Below, piece after piece: positions 42,542-51,337 of a DNA stretch of 64,000 nucleotides. Positions within the stretch are counted from its first letter, which is position 1; each line of letters opens with the position of its first letter. The position numbers and the translations under genes are program-made. Below the pieces are notes generated by a model. That model saw only the letters and a list, made by a program, of their open reading frames with translations, searched no databases and was not told the DNA's origin. Origin of the DNA: Caproicibacter sp047833665 (GTDB taxonomy: Bacteria > Bacillota > Clostridia > Oscillospirales > Acutalibacteraceae); the NCBI GenBank assembly GCA_047833665.1, contig CP181261.1:1984001-2048000 (forward strand), read 5' to 3'.

Positions 42542-42568
42542 ACGAACACCGAAAACCTCGCATATACT
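42542..42568 (+). promoter_or_regulatory. Sigma-K-like promoter of the collagen-like gene
   Basis: AC at 42542-42543, 17 bases, then CATATACT at 42561-42568. The sigma-K consensus of spore formers is AC-N16/17-CATANNNTA, matched here except for the last A. It lies about 65 bp before the ribosome site. The elements are short, so chance is possible. Confidence 0.45.
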
Positions 42569-42634
42569 GAAAAAGGCCGCAGTAAGCATCTAAAAGGGCC
42601 AGCGCGGCTGATAATATATGTGCAGGTGAACAAT

Positions 42635-43714
42635 ATGAGTAATACAGCATTGCAGATTGAACGATCCACGAACGGATCCGTTTCGATCGGAGACAATGTC
42701 ATCTTTGATACAACCGTATATCTTGCAGGCGATGTCACATATGACAATGCGACAGGCGTTATTACCTTATCAAAAGCAGGACGTTACACACTCAATTGGT
42801 GGGTTGCTACACAATCCTCCTTGACAAACAACGGCGTTACGTTCGCCCTATCCTCTTCGCAGGGCGATTTTTTGGAAGGCAGTTCCCCCTTAAAGATGGA
42901 CGAGATTTCAGGAATTGGAATTATTAATGTGGTCACAGCACCCGTTACCGTTTCCCTTGTCAATGCAGGGTCTGCTGACGTATTCTATGCAACCAATGTT
43001 CCGCTAAAAGCCACTTTGACGGTAATAGAAGACGATTTGGTCAGCGACACAGGGCCAACAGGGCCAACAGGCGATACGGGACCGACCGGGCCTGCCGGTG
43101 ATACGGGACCAACAGGGCCTGCCGGTGATACAGGGCCAACAGGACCCACCGGTGACACCGGACCAACAGGCCCTGCCGGTGATACAGGGCCAACAGGGCC
43201 CACCGGTGACACCGGACCAACAGGCCCTGCCGGTGATACAGGGCCAACAGGACCCACCGGTGATATAGGACCAACAGGCCCTACCGGTGATACAGGGCCA
43301 ACAGGGCCAACCGGGCCGGGTGTGACAACCTATGGGTATGTCTATACTCAAGGTGCCGTAACGGTGCTTGCGGGTGGCGACATTTCGTTCAGCAACAGCG
43401 GCACTCTCAGCGGTGTCTCACACACGCCCGGAACTACAGCAGTTGTCGTAATGGTCTCAGGCATGTACCAAATTAATTATTCCGTCAATATCGCAACAAC
43501 AGGCGTCAACGCTGCCATTGCCATTGCCGTGAACGGCGTGGTTGAAGCTTCAACCGATGTACTCTCTGTGACAGGAACCGGTGTCATTTCCGGCACAGCC
43601 ATTCTGCCCCTGACAGCCGGTGATTCCGTCACTTTGAGAAACGATTCTCTTGTGCCTATGGATTTAGCTGCAACCGGAAATGGTGCGCAGTTAAACTTGA
43701 TTTTATTGGGTTAA
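42635..43714 (+). CDS. Collagen-like BclA-type protein with two beta-sandwich-like heads
   Basis: A 359-residue protein. Residues 1-139 form a beta-rich head (GSVSIGDNVIFDTTVYLAGD, then LSKAGRYTLNWWVATQSS). Residues 140-229 are thirty G-X-Y triplets of the GPT/GDT/GPA type. Residues 230-359 form a second head (VLAGGDISFSNSGTLSGVSH, then MVSGMYQINYSVNIATTGVN) of the C1q/TNF-like kind seen in BclA. No signal peptide is present, which fits a mother-cell product placed on the spore. The many Thr in Y position are typical glycosylation sites, and two glycosyltransferases follow. AGGTGA supports the ATG at 42635; an ATG five codons earlier is possible. Confidence 0.85.
   Translation: MSNTALQIERSTNGSVSIGDNVIFDTTVYLAGDVTYDNATGVITLSKAGRYTLNWWVATQSSLTNNGVTFALSSSQGDFLEGSSPLKMDEISGIGIINVVTAPVTVSLVNAGSADVFYATNVPLKATLTVIEDDLVSDTGPTGPTGDTGPTGPAGDTGPTGPAGDTGPTGPTGDTGPTGPAGDTGPTGPTGDTGPTGPAGDTGPTGPTGDIGPTGPTGDTGPTGPTGPGVTTYGYVYTQGAVTVLAGGDISFSNSGTLSGVSHTPGTTAVVVMVSGMYQINYSVNIATTGVNAAIAIAVNGVVEASTDVLSVTGTGVISGTAILPLTAGDSVTLRNDSLVPMDLAATGNGAQLNLILLG
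43052..43321 (+). repeat. Collagen-like tandem repeat region
   Basis: A 27-bp unit encoding GDTGPTGPA or GDTGPTGPT repeats with small changes over 270 bp. Such tracts vary in length between strains by slippage. Confidence 0.9.
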
Positions 43715-43778
43715 TACTTTCCGATGGGGATGCCACAGCAAGCGGTGTCCCCCTCCTCCAATAAAAGAGGTGGTTTTT

Positions 43779-44885
43779 ATGGGCAAATATAAAATCTGCG
43801 TGTACGCAATTACCAAAAACGAGGAACAATTTGTTGACCGCTGGATGGACGCGGTGAGTGAAGCCGACCTTGTCGTTGTAGTTGATACCGGTTCCACAGA
43901 CCATACGGTCCAAAAACTGAGGGAACGCGGCGCTGCGGTATACTGCGAGGAAATTAAGCCGTGGCGTTTTGACACCGCAAGAAATGTTGCGATGGACCAC
44001 ATTCCGAAAGACGTGGATATCTGCGTTTCCAATGACCTGGATGAAGTATTCGTAAAAGGTTGGAGAGAAAAACTGGAAGCCGCTTGGCAGCCGGATGTAA
44101 CGCGCGCAAGATATCTTTTTACTTACAGTTATCACGAAGACGGCACGCCGGATAAGCAGTATATGATGGAAAAAATCCACTGTCGGAACGGTTTCCGCTG
44201 GATTCATCCGGTGCATGAAATACTGTCTTACAGTGGGGAAAAGCCCGAAAAAAGCGTGTGGGTTCCCGGCCTTGTTTTAAATCATTATCCCGATCCCTCC
44301 AAATCAAGAAGTCAGTATTTGCCTCTGCTGGAGCTCTCCGCGCGCGAAAATCCGAATGATGATCGGGTCATTTTCTGGCTGGGCAGAGAGTATTTTTATC
44401 ATAAAAAATACTCCGAGAGTATCACGACACTTCAGCGTTATCTCGGCATGCCAAGTGCCACTTGGGCAGAGGAACGCTGTGCTGCCATGCGCTTTATTGC
44501 ACAGTGCTTTGCCGCACAAAATAGGACGGATGAAGCAAAAGCATGGCTGTACCGCGCCATTGGGGAATGTCCAACGGTGCGGGAACCATATTATCAAATG
44601 GCACTGCTCGCTTATTCCGAAAATGACTGGCCGCTCCTTTTCAATATGTGCGAACAGGCGCTGAGAATCACCGCTCGCTCCGGCAGCTATTTGTTAGAGC
44701 CTGCCTGCTGGGGTTCTTTCTTTTATGATTTCGGGTCCATCGCATGCTATCGGCTTGGAATGTACCAAAAATCTCTTAGCTATGTTCAAAAAGCACTGGA
44801 ATTCTCGCCAGACGATTCGCGCATTTTAAACAATTTGAAAATCATACGCCAAAGAGCCGAAAAGGAGGGCGTATATCATCAATGA
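43779..44885 (+). CDS. Family 2 glycosyltransferase with TPR-like C-terminus (first copy)
   Basis: A 368-residue GT2 enzyme. The GT-A start reads KICVYAITKNEEQFVDRWMD, then VVVVDTGSTDHTVQKLRERG (donor site) and NDLDEVFVKGWREKLEAAW with the D-x-D metal motif. After about residue 200, helical TPR-like repeats follow (IFWLGREYFYHKKYSESITT, then MRFIAQCFAAQNRTDEAKAW). No membrane segment, so it acts in the cytoplasm. It lies 65 bp behind the collagen-like gene and overlaps its paralogue. O-glycosylation of the collagen-like Thr residues is the likely job, by inference. Confidence 0.85.
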   Translation: MGKYKICVYAITKNEEQFVDRWMDAVSEADLVVVVDTGSTDHTVQKLRERGAAVYCEEIKPWRFDTARNVAMDHIPKDVDICVSNDLDEVFVKGWREKLEAAWQPDVTRARYLFTYSYHEDGTPDKQYMMEKIHCRNGFRWIHPVHEILSYSGEKPEKSVWVPGLVLNHYPDPSKSRSQYLPLLELSARENPNDDRVIFWLGREYFYHKKYSESITTLQRYLGMPSATWAEERCAAMRFIAQCFAAQNRTDEAKAWLYRAIGECPTVREPYYQMALLAYSENDWPLLFNMCEQALRITARSGSYLLEPACWGSFFYDFGSIACYRLGMYQKSLSYVQKALEFSPDDSRILNNLKIIRQRAEKEGVYHQ

Positions 44886-45988
44886 GCCGATATAAAATCT
44901 GCGTTTACGCCATCTGCAAAAATGAGGAGCAGTTCGTCGACCGCTGGATGGACTCGATGAGCGAGGCCGATTTGGTAGTCGTCACAGACACCGGCTCCAC
45001 CGATACAACTGTGGAAAAGCTGAAGGCGCGCGGCGCCATCGTTTACACGGAGGAAATTTCTCCATGGCGGTTTGATAAAGCTAGAAATTGCTCCCTTGAC
45101 CATGTTCCGCAGGATGTTGATATCTGTGTTTGCACTGACCTTGACGAAGTATTTGAAAAAGGGTGGCGCGGCTGCATCGAATCGGCGTGGCAGCCCGACA
45201 CCACCATGGGAAAATATCTTTACAACTGGAGTCTGCACCCGGACGGTACGCCCGCCGTACAATTTCACTATTTTAAGTGCCATGCAAGACACGGATACCG
45301 CTGGGTATACCCTGTTCATGAATGTTTAAGCTATATTGGAAACAAACCGCAGAAAGAAGTTTTTATTCCCGGCATGGTGCTTAATCACTACCCCGACCCG
45401 AACAAATCCAGAAGCTCCTATCTTCCTCTTTTAGAGATGGCAGTCAAAGAAAATCCAAACGATGACCGCATGATGTATTATTTGGGACGGGAATATATGT
45501 ACCGCGGACAATGGCAGGACTGCATTAACACGCTGAAACGTCACCTCTCTCTTCCCACCGCCACTTGGAGGGAAGAACGCTGCGCCTCCATGCGCTGGAT
45601 TGCGCTCTCCTATTTTCGCCTTTTTCAGATGAACGAAGCGTACCGCTGGTATTATCGGGCTGTGGCGGAAGCACCATGGATGCGCGACCCCTACGTTGAA
45701 TTTGCGCAGATGTGCTACCAGCTTGGCGACTGGCCTGCCGTTTTCAGCCTGACGGAACAGGCGCTGAAAATTCATCAGCGCTCTCCCGTCTATGTCAACG
45801 CGGCGTGTGCATGGGACCACACGCCCGATGACCTGTGCGCCATCGCGTGTTATCAACTTGGCATGTACGAACGCTCCTATGAACATGCAAAGGCGGCACT
45901 GTCATACACACCGAATTCCGCGCGGTTAAAGCGAAATCTTGAGCTGATTGCCAAAAAGGTACGGACCAGCTCTGCAAATCTTACCTAA
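44882..45988 (+). CDS. Family 2 glycosyltransferase with TPR-like C-terminus (second copy)
   Basis: A 368-residue paralogue of the preceding gene with the same length and order of motifs: KICVYAICKNEEQFVDRWMD, VVVTDTGSTDTTVEKLKARG, and CTDLDEVFEKGWRGCIESAW with D-x-D. The TPR-like half (MMYYLGREYMYRGQWQDCIN) is more diverged than the catalytic half. The ATG overlaps the upstream stop as ATGA and has AAGGAGGG. Two copies suggest that two sugars are added in sequence, or different acceptors, but the sequence does not decide. Confidence 0.85.
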   Translation: MSRYKICVYAICKNEEQFVDRWMDSMSEADLVVVTDTGSTDTTVEKLKARGAIVYTEEISPWRFDKARNCSLDHVPQDVDICVCTDLDEVFEKGWRGCIESAWQPDTTMGKYLYNWSLHPDGTPAVQFHYFKCHARHGYRWVYPVHECLSYIGNKPQKEVFIPGMVLNHYPDPNKSRSSYLPLLEMAVKENPNDDRMMYYLGREYMYRGQWQDCINTLKRHLSLPTATWREERCASMRWIALSYFRLFQMNEAYRWYYRAVAEAPWMRDPYVEFAQMCYQLGDWPAVFSLTEQALKIHQRSPVYVNAACAWDHTPDDLCAIACYQLGMYERSYEHAKAALSYTPNSARLKRNLELIAKKVRTSSANLT

Positions 45989-46022
45989 AGGCAGGAAATC
46001 GACACCTTGCTCAAAAATGATC

Positions 46023-46065
46023 AAGACCTCGGACACTGAAATGTACCGAGGTCTTCACTGTTTTT
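46023..46065 (+). terminator. Terminator of the collagen/glycosyltransferase cassette
   Basis: AAGACCTCGG and CCGAGGTCTT pair over 10 bp around a 13-nt loop, followed by CACTGTTTTT. Confidence 0.75.
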
Positions 46066-46248
46066 CAGGTTGGAATCATATACCAAAATCGTTTGACGTG
46101 CCGATTTTAGAATATATTGGTGTAAAATGACGCACAATATTTTCTTCCATTTGCACATACAGAATGTATCATGTTTTCTGCCGGTCGTTTTTTCGTGATA
46201 ACACACAATACTTTCATAAAAAAGGCAGCAAATATATCAAATCGAATA

Positions 46249-46307
46249 TTGACTAAAACCGTTGCAAGACTTATAATTAGGAAACCAAATAGATAGGATT
46301 CCTAATT
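46249..46307 (+). promoter_or_regulatory. Promoter and operator of the MarR-exporter operon
   Basis: TTGACT at 46249-46254 and TATAAT at 46272-46277 have a 17-bp spacer. AATTAGGAA (46275-46283) and TTCCTAATT (46299-46307) form a perfect 9-bp inverted repeat starting in the -10 element. This is the usual place for a MarR operator, so self-repression is likely. Confidence 0.75.
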
Positions 46308-46335
46308 AATTTTAAAAGAGGGGTTATTTGCAAAA

Positions 46336-46827
46336 ATGCCGAATGATGAACATACTGAGTACGCAACAAAAAAACTGCTGGATGCGCTTGTAAAATTTCG
46401 CCGCCTGCGGGACATGCCATACCGCGGAAAACATACGGCATCTCCATGCAGGCACAGCGATATGATGATTTTGTTTGCACTGAGTCAGCTGGAGTCTTCA
46501 TACCCTGAAGGCATCAGCATTTCCGAGCTCAGCCATCATCTGAACCTCAAATCACCAACGGTTACACCCGTTGTTTATCATTTGGAACAAATGAATTTGG
46601 TAGAACGCCGCACGGACAATCATGACCGCCGTGTGATTCATATCCGCCTAACGGAAGAAGGCCGCCGGTTTCTTCTAAATCATAAGAAAATGTTTATGGC
46701 GCATATCAGGGACTTGGTCAACTACCTTGGTACCGAAAAAAGCATCACCTTGGCCGAACTGCTCCACGAGGTTTATTCTTATGAATTCAAAAAAATTGAG
46801 CAACACAATAAACAATCCAATTCATAA
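46336..46827 (+). CDS. MarR-family transcriptional regulator
   Basis: A 163-residue regulator. The winged helix reads YPEGISISELSHHLNLKSPT, VTPVVYHLEQMNLVERR and DNHDRRVIHIRLTEEGRRF (the wing). The flanking helices would form the dimer. It is the first gene of a unit with two ABC exporter genes 18 bp downstream, and an inverted repeat overlaps its promoter. It probably senses a toxic compound and controls the exporter. Confidence 0.92.
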   Translation: MPNDEHTEYATKKLLDALVKFRRLRDMPYRGKHTASPCRHSDMMILFALSQLESSYPEGISISELSHHLNLKSPTVTPVVYHLEQMNLVERRTDNHDRRVIHIRLTEEGRRFLLNHKKMFMAHIRDLVNYLGTEKSITLAELLHEVYSYEFKKIEQHNKQSNS

Positions 46828-46845
46828 ATTCCAGGAGGTTTCCGA

Positions 46846-48573
46846 ATGCTGAAAATCTACCGAAACCTGAAGCCATTTGCAGTTTCCATTGTGATGATAC
46901 TGCTTTTCCTTTTTCTTCAGGTGATGTCCGACCTATACCTTCCCACTCTGATGTCAGACATTGTAAACAACGGAATTCTTAACGAAGATATCGACTACAT
47001 CTTAAAAACAGGAGGATTCATGCTCTTAGTGGCGGCCGGCGGCGTTATCTGTGCCGTTGCGGCCGGCTTTCTTGGTGCAAAAGTTTCCGTCGGGTTAGGA
47101 AGGATACTTCGAAACAAGATATTCCGCCGTGTTGAAAATTTTTCATTGCATGAATTTGACAAATTCGGCTCATCCACATTGATTACAAGAACGACAAATG
47201 ACATCATTCAAATTCAAACCGTCACCATTATGATTATCAACATGATGGTGCGTGCCCCTTTGACTTGTGTCGGCGGAATTATACAGGCATATCGTCAAGA
47301 CAGCACGCTAACGCTGATTCTCGCCGTTGCACTGCCGGTTCTGGTTATCATCATTTATTTGGTTACATCGAAAGTCCTCCCGCTGTTTCGTCAAGTGCAA
47401 AACAAGTTGGACAAACTCAATCTGATTCTGCGTGAAAATCTGACCGGTATCCGCGTCATTCGCGCATTCAACAAAACCTCCTATGAAAAAGCAAGATTTG
47501 ATGACGCCAACCTTGATTTAACCAACACTTACATCCACGTCAACCGCATCATGGCATTCCTGATGCCGATGATGATGCTGATTATGAACTTGGTAACCGT
47601 ATGCGTTATCTGGTTCGGCAGCAAACGAATTGATACGGGAGAAATGAATATCGGGGCGCTGATGGCCTTTATCCAGTACGCCATGCAAATTATGTTCTCC
47701 CTGCTCATGTTTGTCATGATGTTTATCATGATTCCACGTGCGCAAGCCGCCGCGGACCGCATCAATGCAGTGCTGGAAACAGAACCGGAAATCATTGACC
47801 CTCCTGCGCCGCAGTCCACAAAACAAGAAAAAGGTTATGTGGAATTTCAGAACGTTACATTCAGCTACCCGGGGGCGGAACAGCCCGCTCTGCGCAATAT
47901 TTCATTTTCTGTAAAGCCGGGCGAAACCACCGCCATCATTGGCGGAACCGGCAGCGGCAAAACAACGCTGGTAAATTTGATTCCGCGTTTTTATGATGTG
48001 GATGAAGGCAGAATTCTTGTAGACGGCGTAGACGTCAAGTCTATGACGCAGAAAGAACTTAGAAAAAAAATCGGTTTTGTTCCGCAGAAAGCCCGACTGT
48101 TCACAGGGACCATCAAAGAGAACTTGTTGTACGGTAAAGAAAACGCGACGGATGACGATATCCGCCATGCTGCCGAAGTCGCACAGGCCTCGGAGTTCAT
48201 TTCACAAATGCCCGATGGGTACGATTCTCTGCTTGCCGAAGGCGGGCAGAACCTTTCCGGCGGACAAAAGCAGCGTCTCTCCATCGCACGTGCCTTGGTC
48301 AGGCGCCCGGAAATCTATGTGTTTGACGACAGTTTTTCCGCACTGGATTTTAAAACGGATGCAAAACTTCGCGCGGCACTGAAAAAGGACACGCAAAACT
48401 CCACTGTCATCATTGTTGCACAGCGCGTTGGCACCGTCATGGACGCCGACCGAATTATCGTGCTGGATGAAGGTGAGGTTGCCGGAATCGGCACGCACAA
48501 AGAACTGCTGAAAAACTGCAGCGTCTACCGTGAAATCGTAGCATCGCAGCTTTCTGAGGAGGAATTGGCATGA
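46846..48573 (+). CDS. ABC exporter subunit with degenerate Walker B
   Basis: A 575-residue half-exporter with six membrane segments and a C-terminal ATPase. Walker A is GGTGSGKTT, the signature is the canonical LSGGQKQRLSIARALVRRP, and Walker B is IYVFDDSFSALD, where Asp replaces the catalytic Glu. This is the pattern of the TM287/BmrC-like half of heterodimeric exporters. Coupled to the next gene by an ATGA overlap. Substrate probably a drug or peptide, controlled by the MarR protein. Confidence 0.93.
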   Translation: MLKIYRNLKPFAVSIVMILLFLFLQVMSDLYLPTLMSDIVNNGILNEDIDYILKTGGFMLLVAAGGVICAVAAGFLGAKVSVGLGRILRNKIFRRVENFSLHEFDKFGSSTLITRTTNDIIQIQTVTIMIINMMVRAPLTCVGGIIQAYRQDSTLTLILAVALPVLVIIIYLVTSKVLPLFRQVQNKLDKLNLILRENLTGIRVIRAFNKTSYEKARFDDANLDLTNTYIHVNRIMAFLMPMMMLIMNLVTVCVIWFGSKRIDTGEMNIGALMAFIQYAMQIMFSLLMFVMMFIMIPRAQAAADRINAVLETEPEIIDPPAPQSTKQEKGYVEFQNVTFSYPGAEQPALRNISFSVKPGETTAIIGGTGSGKTTLVNLIPRFYDVDEGRILVDGVDVKSMTQKELRKKIGFVPQKARLFTGTIKENLLYGKENATDDDIRHAAEVAQASEFISQMPDGYDSLLAEGGQNLSGGQKQRLSIARALVRRPEIYVFDDSFSALDFKTDAKLRAALKKDTQNSTVIIVAQRVGTVMDADRIIVLDEGEVAGIGTHKELLKNCSVYREIVASQLSEEELA

Positions 48574-50864
48574 GTGAAAATAAACATACATCAACTTCCG
48601 CCGGACACGGAAGGCACAGTGGCCCACACGGAGGGCCGGGCGGCGCTATCGGAAGACCGGTGGAAAAAGCCAAAGATTTTAAAGGAACGCTCAAACGCTT
48701 AGCCGGATACCTCAAGCCGCAGTTTTGGAAATTGACCGCCGTATTCCTCTTTGCCATTTTTGCAACCGCCTTTACCGTTTTTGCACCGAGAATCAGCGGT
48801 GATGCGATTAATCAGCTGACGGACGGTTTCATTGCAAAGCGCATTGTGTCCGGGATAACCGAAGCACAGGACTCCATAACCCCGATGCTCAAAGAACAAC
48901 TGGAACAGATTGATTCCGCACGCGCAAAGGCGCAGGAACAGGCCAAAGCTGCCGCACGTGCAGCACTGGTAGAACGCGGAGCATCGCAAGAACAAATCGC
49001 CGCGGCAGAGCAGCAGGCCGCAGCCGCCGCAGACAAAGCATTTGACGAAAATCTTGCAAAATCCATCTCGCAGGAACAACTGGAAGCCATGCGGGAATTT
49101 GTCAGCCTCCCCCGCGTGAGCGATATCCCCGAAGCGAATGAAAAAGCAAACGTGGTGGAACAGTTTGTCACTTTGGCAAAAGAAATGCCCCAAACGAACA
49201 GCGACAATCAGTCACTTCAGATGAGCGACGACGATTTGCAGAAATACCTAGTTTATATCCGAGAAACCAACGGTGCCATTCCATTTGATGCCATTTGGAA
49301 GACCCTGCTGTTTCTTCTGTTTATCTACCTGCTCAGTTCGCAGTTTTCGTTTCTTATGCAGTATGTGATGTCCGGCGTAGCGCAAGAGACGGTTTACAGC
49401 TTGAGGAAAGACTTAAATGAAAAGCTAACGCGCCTGCCGCTGAAATATTACGACAATCACACCACCGGCGATGTTCTCAGCCGCATGACCAATGACATCG
49501 ACACCATTTCGGGCACACTTCAGCAAAGTTTGACGCAGCTGATTCAGTCCGTCTGCCAAATCATCGGTTATATCATTATGATGCTGCTTTACAGCCCGAT
49601 TTTGACGCTGATTGTGTTATGCACCCTGCCCCTTTATATCGGAGTCACGATGCTCATTGCAACCCACTCCCAGAAGTACTACAAGGCACAGCAAAAGCAC
49701 CTTGGCGCTTTAAGCGGGCACACGGAGGAAATGTTTACCGGACATGTCATCGTTAAGGCATTCGGCCATGAAAAAGACTCCATTGAAACGTTTGAGAACA
49801 TCAACGATGATTTGTACGACGCCGGTTGGAAAGCACAGTTTATGAGCGGCATCATGTACCCGCTGATGAACTTTGTAAGCAACATCGGATATGTACTTGT
49901 CTCGGTGGTTGGCGGAATTTTCGTCACAAAAAGAATGCTGAACATCGGCGATATTACAGCGTTTATCCAATATTCCCGTTCGTTTTCCATGCCGATTATC
50001 CAAACAGCCAATATTGCAAACATCATTCAGTCCACCATTGCATGCGCAGAGCGCGTCTTTGAAGTTCTCGACGAGGAAGAGGAAATTCCAGATCCGAAGG
50101 ATGCCATTACAATTGAGAACCCAAAAGGCAATATTCGTTTCGAACATGTGTCATTCCGCTACAAAGAATCCGTGCCGTTGATGGAAGACCTAAACCTAGA
50201 TTTTAAACCGGGTGAAACGGTTGCAATCGTCGGCCCAACCGGCGCAGGAAAAACCACTCTGGTAAATTTGTTGATGCGTTTTTATGAAATCAATCAGGGC
50301 AAAATCACGTTTGACGGGGTGGATATTCGAAAAATCGCGCGCGGCAATCTGCGAACCATGTTTGGCATGGTGCTGCAGGATACTTGGCTCTTTAACGGAA
50401 CCATTGAAGAAAATATTGCCTATGCTAAGGAAAACGCGACGCACGAACAAGTTGTGGCGGCGGCAAAAGCTGCTCACGCGGATCATTTTATCCGCTCTCT
50501 TCCGGACGGCTATCAGACCGTGTTAAATGAGGAAGCCTCCAATATATCCCAAGGACAAAAGCAGCTTCTCACCATTGCGCGCGCCATTCTCGCCGACCCG
50601 GCTGTGCTGATTCTGGATGAAGCAACCAGCAGCGTTGATACCCGTACCGAACTTCTGATTCAAAAGGCTATGAATGTTTTAATGCGCGGCAGAACCAATT
50701 TCGTCATTGCACACCGTCTGTCCACCATTCGGGATGCGCACCTGATCCTTGTCATGAACCATGGTTCCATTATCGAAACCGGAAATCACAAAGAGCTGAT
50801 GGCAAAGAAAGGCTTTTATGCAGACCTTTACAACAGTCAGTTTGCCGGCGCAAATTTGGATTAG
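48570..50864 (+). CDS. ABC exporter subunit with large extracytoplasmic insertion
   Basis: A 764-residue half-exporter, about 170 residues longer than usual. A Gly/His-rich N-terminal tail (AGHGRHSGPHGGPGG) leads to the first membrane segment (about residues 54-72). Residues about 98-232 form an Ala/Gln/Glu-rich, coiled-coil-like insertion between segments 1 and 2. The ATPase has Walker A GPTGAGKTT, Walker B VLILDEATSSVD with a normal Glu, and a weakened signature ISQGQKQLLTIARAILADP. Together with the Asp-type partner this gives one working and one degenerate ATP site. The insertion would stand outside the membrane. Confidence 0.93.
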   Translation: MSENKHTSTSAGHGRHSGPHGGPGGAIGRPVEKAKDFKGTLKRLAGYLKPQFWKLTAVFLFAIFATAFTVFAPRISGDAINQLTDGFIAKRIVSGITEAQDSITPMLKEQLEQIDSARAKAQEQAKAAARAALVERGASQEQIAAAEQQAAAAADKAFDENLAKSISQEQLEAMREFVSLPRVSDIPEANEKANVVEQFVTLAKEMPQTNSDNQSLQMSDDDLQKYLVYIRETNGAIPFDAIWKTLLFLLFIYLLSSQFSFLMQYVMSGVAQETVYSLRKDLNEKLTRLPLKYYDNHTTGDVLSRMTNDIDTISGTLQQSLTQLIQSVCQIIGYIIMMLLYSPILTLIVLCTLPLYIGVTMLIATHSQKYYKAQQKHLGALSGHTEEMFTGHVIVKAFGHEKDSIETFENINDDLYDAGWKAQFMSGIMYPLMNFVSNIGYVLVSVVGGIFVTKRMLNIGDITAFIQYSRSFSMPIIQTANIANIIQSTIACAERVFEVLDEEEEIPDPKDAITIENPKGNIRFEHVSFRYKESVPLMEDLNLDFKPGETVAIVGPTGAGKTTLVNLLMRFYEINQGKITFDGVDIRKIARGNLRTMFGMVLQDTWLFNGTIEENIAYAKENATHEQVVAAAKAAHADHFIRSLPDGYQTVLNEEASNISQGQKQLLTIARAILADPAVLILDEATSSVDTRTELLIQKAMNVLMRGRTNFVIAHRLSTIRDAHLILVMNHGSIIETGNHKELMAKKGFYADLYNSQFAGANLD

Positions 50865-50890
50865 ATTCTCCATTCGTTTGGTTAAATAAG

Positions 50891-50927
50891 ACAGCCGCCG
50901 ATTCTTTCAAGAATCGGCGGCTGTTTT
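50891..50927 (+). terminator. Terminator of the MarR-exporter operon
   Basis: ACAGCCGCCGATTC and GAATCGGCGGCTGT form a 14-bp perfect stem, followed by TTTTGC. The stretch from here to 51111 holds no gene I can support, only a 12-bp tandem repeat (TATTAGTTCTGC twice, 51084-51107). Confidence 0.88.
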
Positions 50928-51111
50928 GCTGCTTTCACAGTTGAAAGATAGCATTCTCTGCCTGCGGTGCGGCATGTCCTGTTAAAAAGTGACTTATCAC
51001 ATTAAAAATTGGAAACACAACAACTCTCAAATACGTGAGTTAGCATAAAAGGAGCCTGCCTAAATCTCCACTTAAACTGCGTTTATTAGTTCTGCTATTA
51101 GTTCTGCTGCG

Positions 51112-51264
51112 TCATTCTGCATGTTTTAATTCTTCACGGAGGTTCTCAATGTATGGTTCCAGTTTTTCCTTACGCTTCTGATCGTGCTGTTTTTCCGCTA
51201 AACGGTAATAAGCCAGAAACACCCTCAACTTGCTTTGCAGTGCAACTTTAGCATTCGTATCCAT
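51112..51264 (-). CDS. Small helical protein, 50 aa
   Basis: A 51-codon frame starting at an ATG with AGGAGG nine bases upstream. It reads MDTNAKVALQSKLRVFLAYY, then RLAEKQHDQKRKEKLEPYIE and NLREELKHAE. It is strongly charged and likely one or two amphipathic helices. I do not recognise it. It lies upstream of nothing on its strand except the gap to the exporter terminator. The ribosome site and the codon pattern support a real gene. Confidence 0.65.
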   Translation of the reverse strand: MDTNAKVALQSKLRVFLAYYRLAEKQHDQKRKEKLEPYIENLREELKHAE

Positions 51265-51337
51265 CCGAAACCTCCTGTTTGAAATCATATTGTTTATATA
51301 ATATCATACAAATATGAATTTATTATGAACACCGCAA

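Noticed and set aside
43052..43321. Regular 27-bp repeat that could suggest a CRISPR array
   Set aside because: There are no unique spacers; the unit is continuous, in frame, and encodes collagen triplets.
43004..43351. Long reverse-strand ORFs over the collagen repeat
   Set aside because: They arise because the G-X-Y repeat is free of stops in several frames; they repeat the same unit and have no start context.
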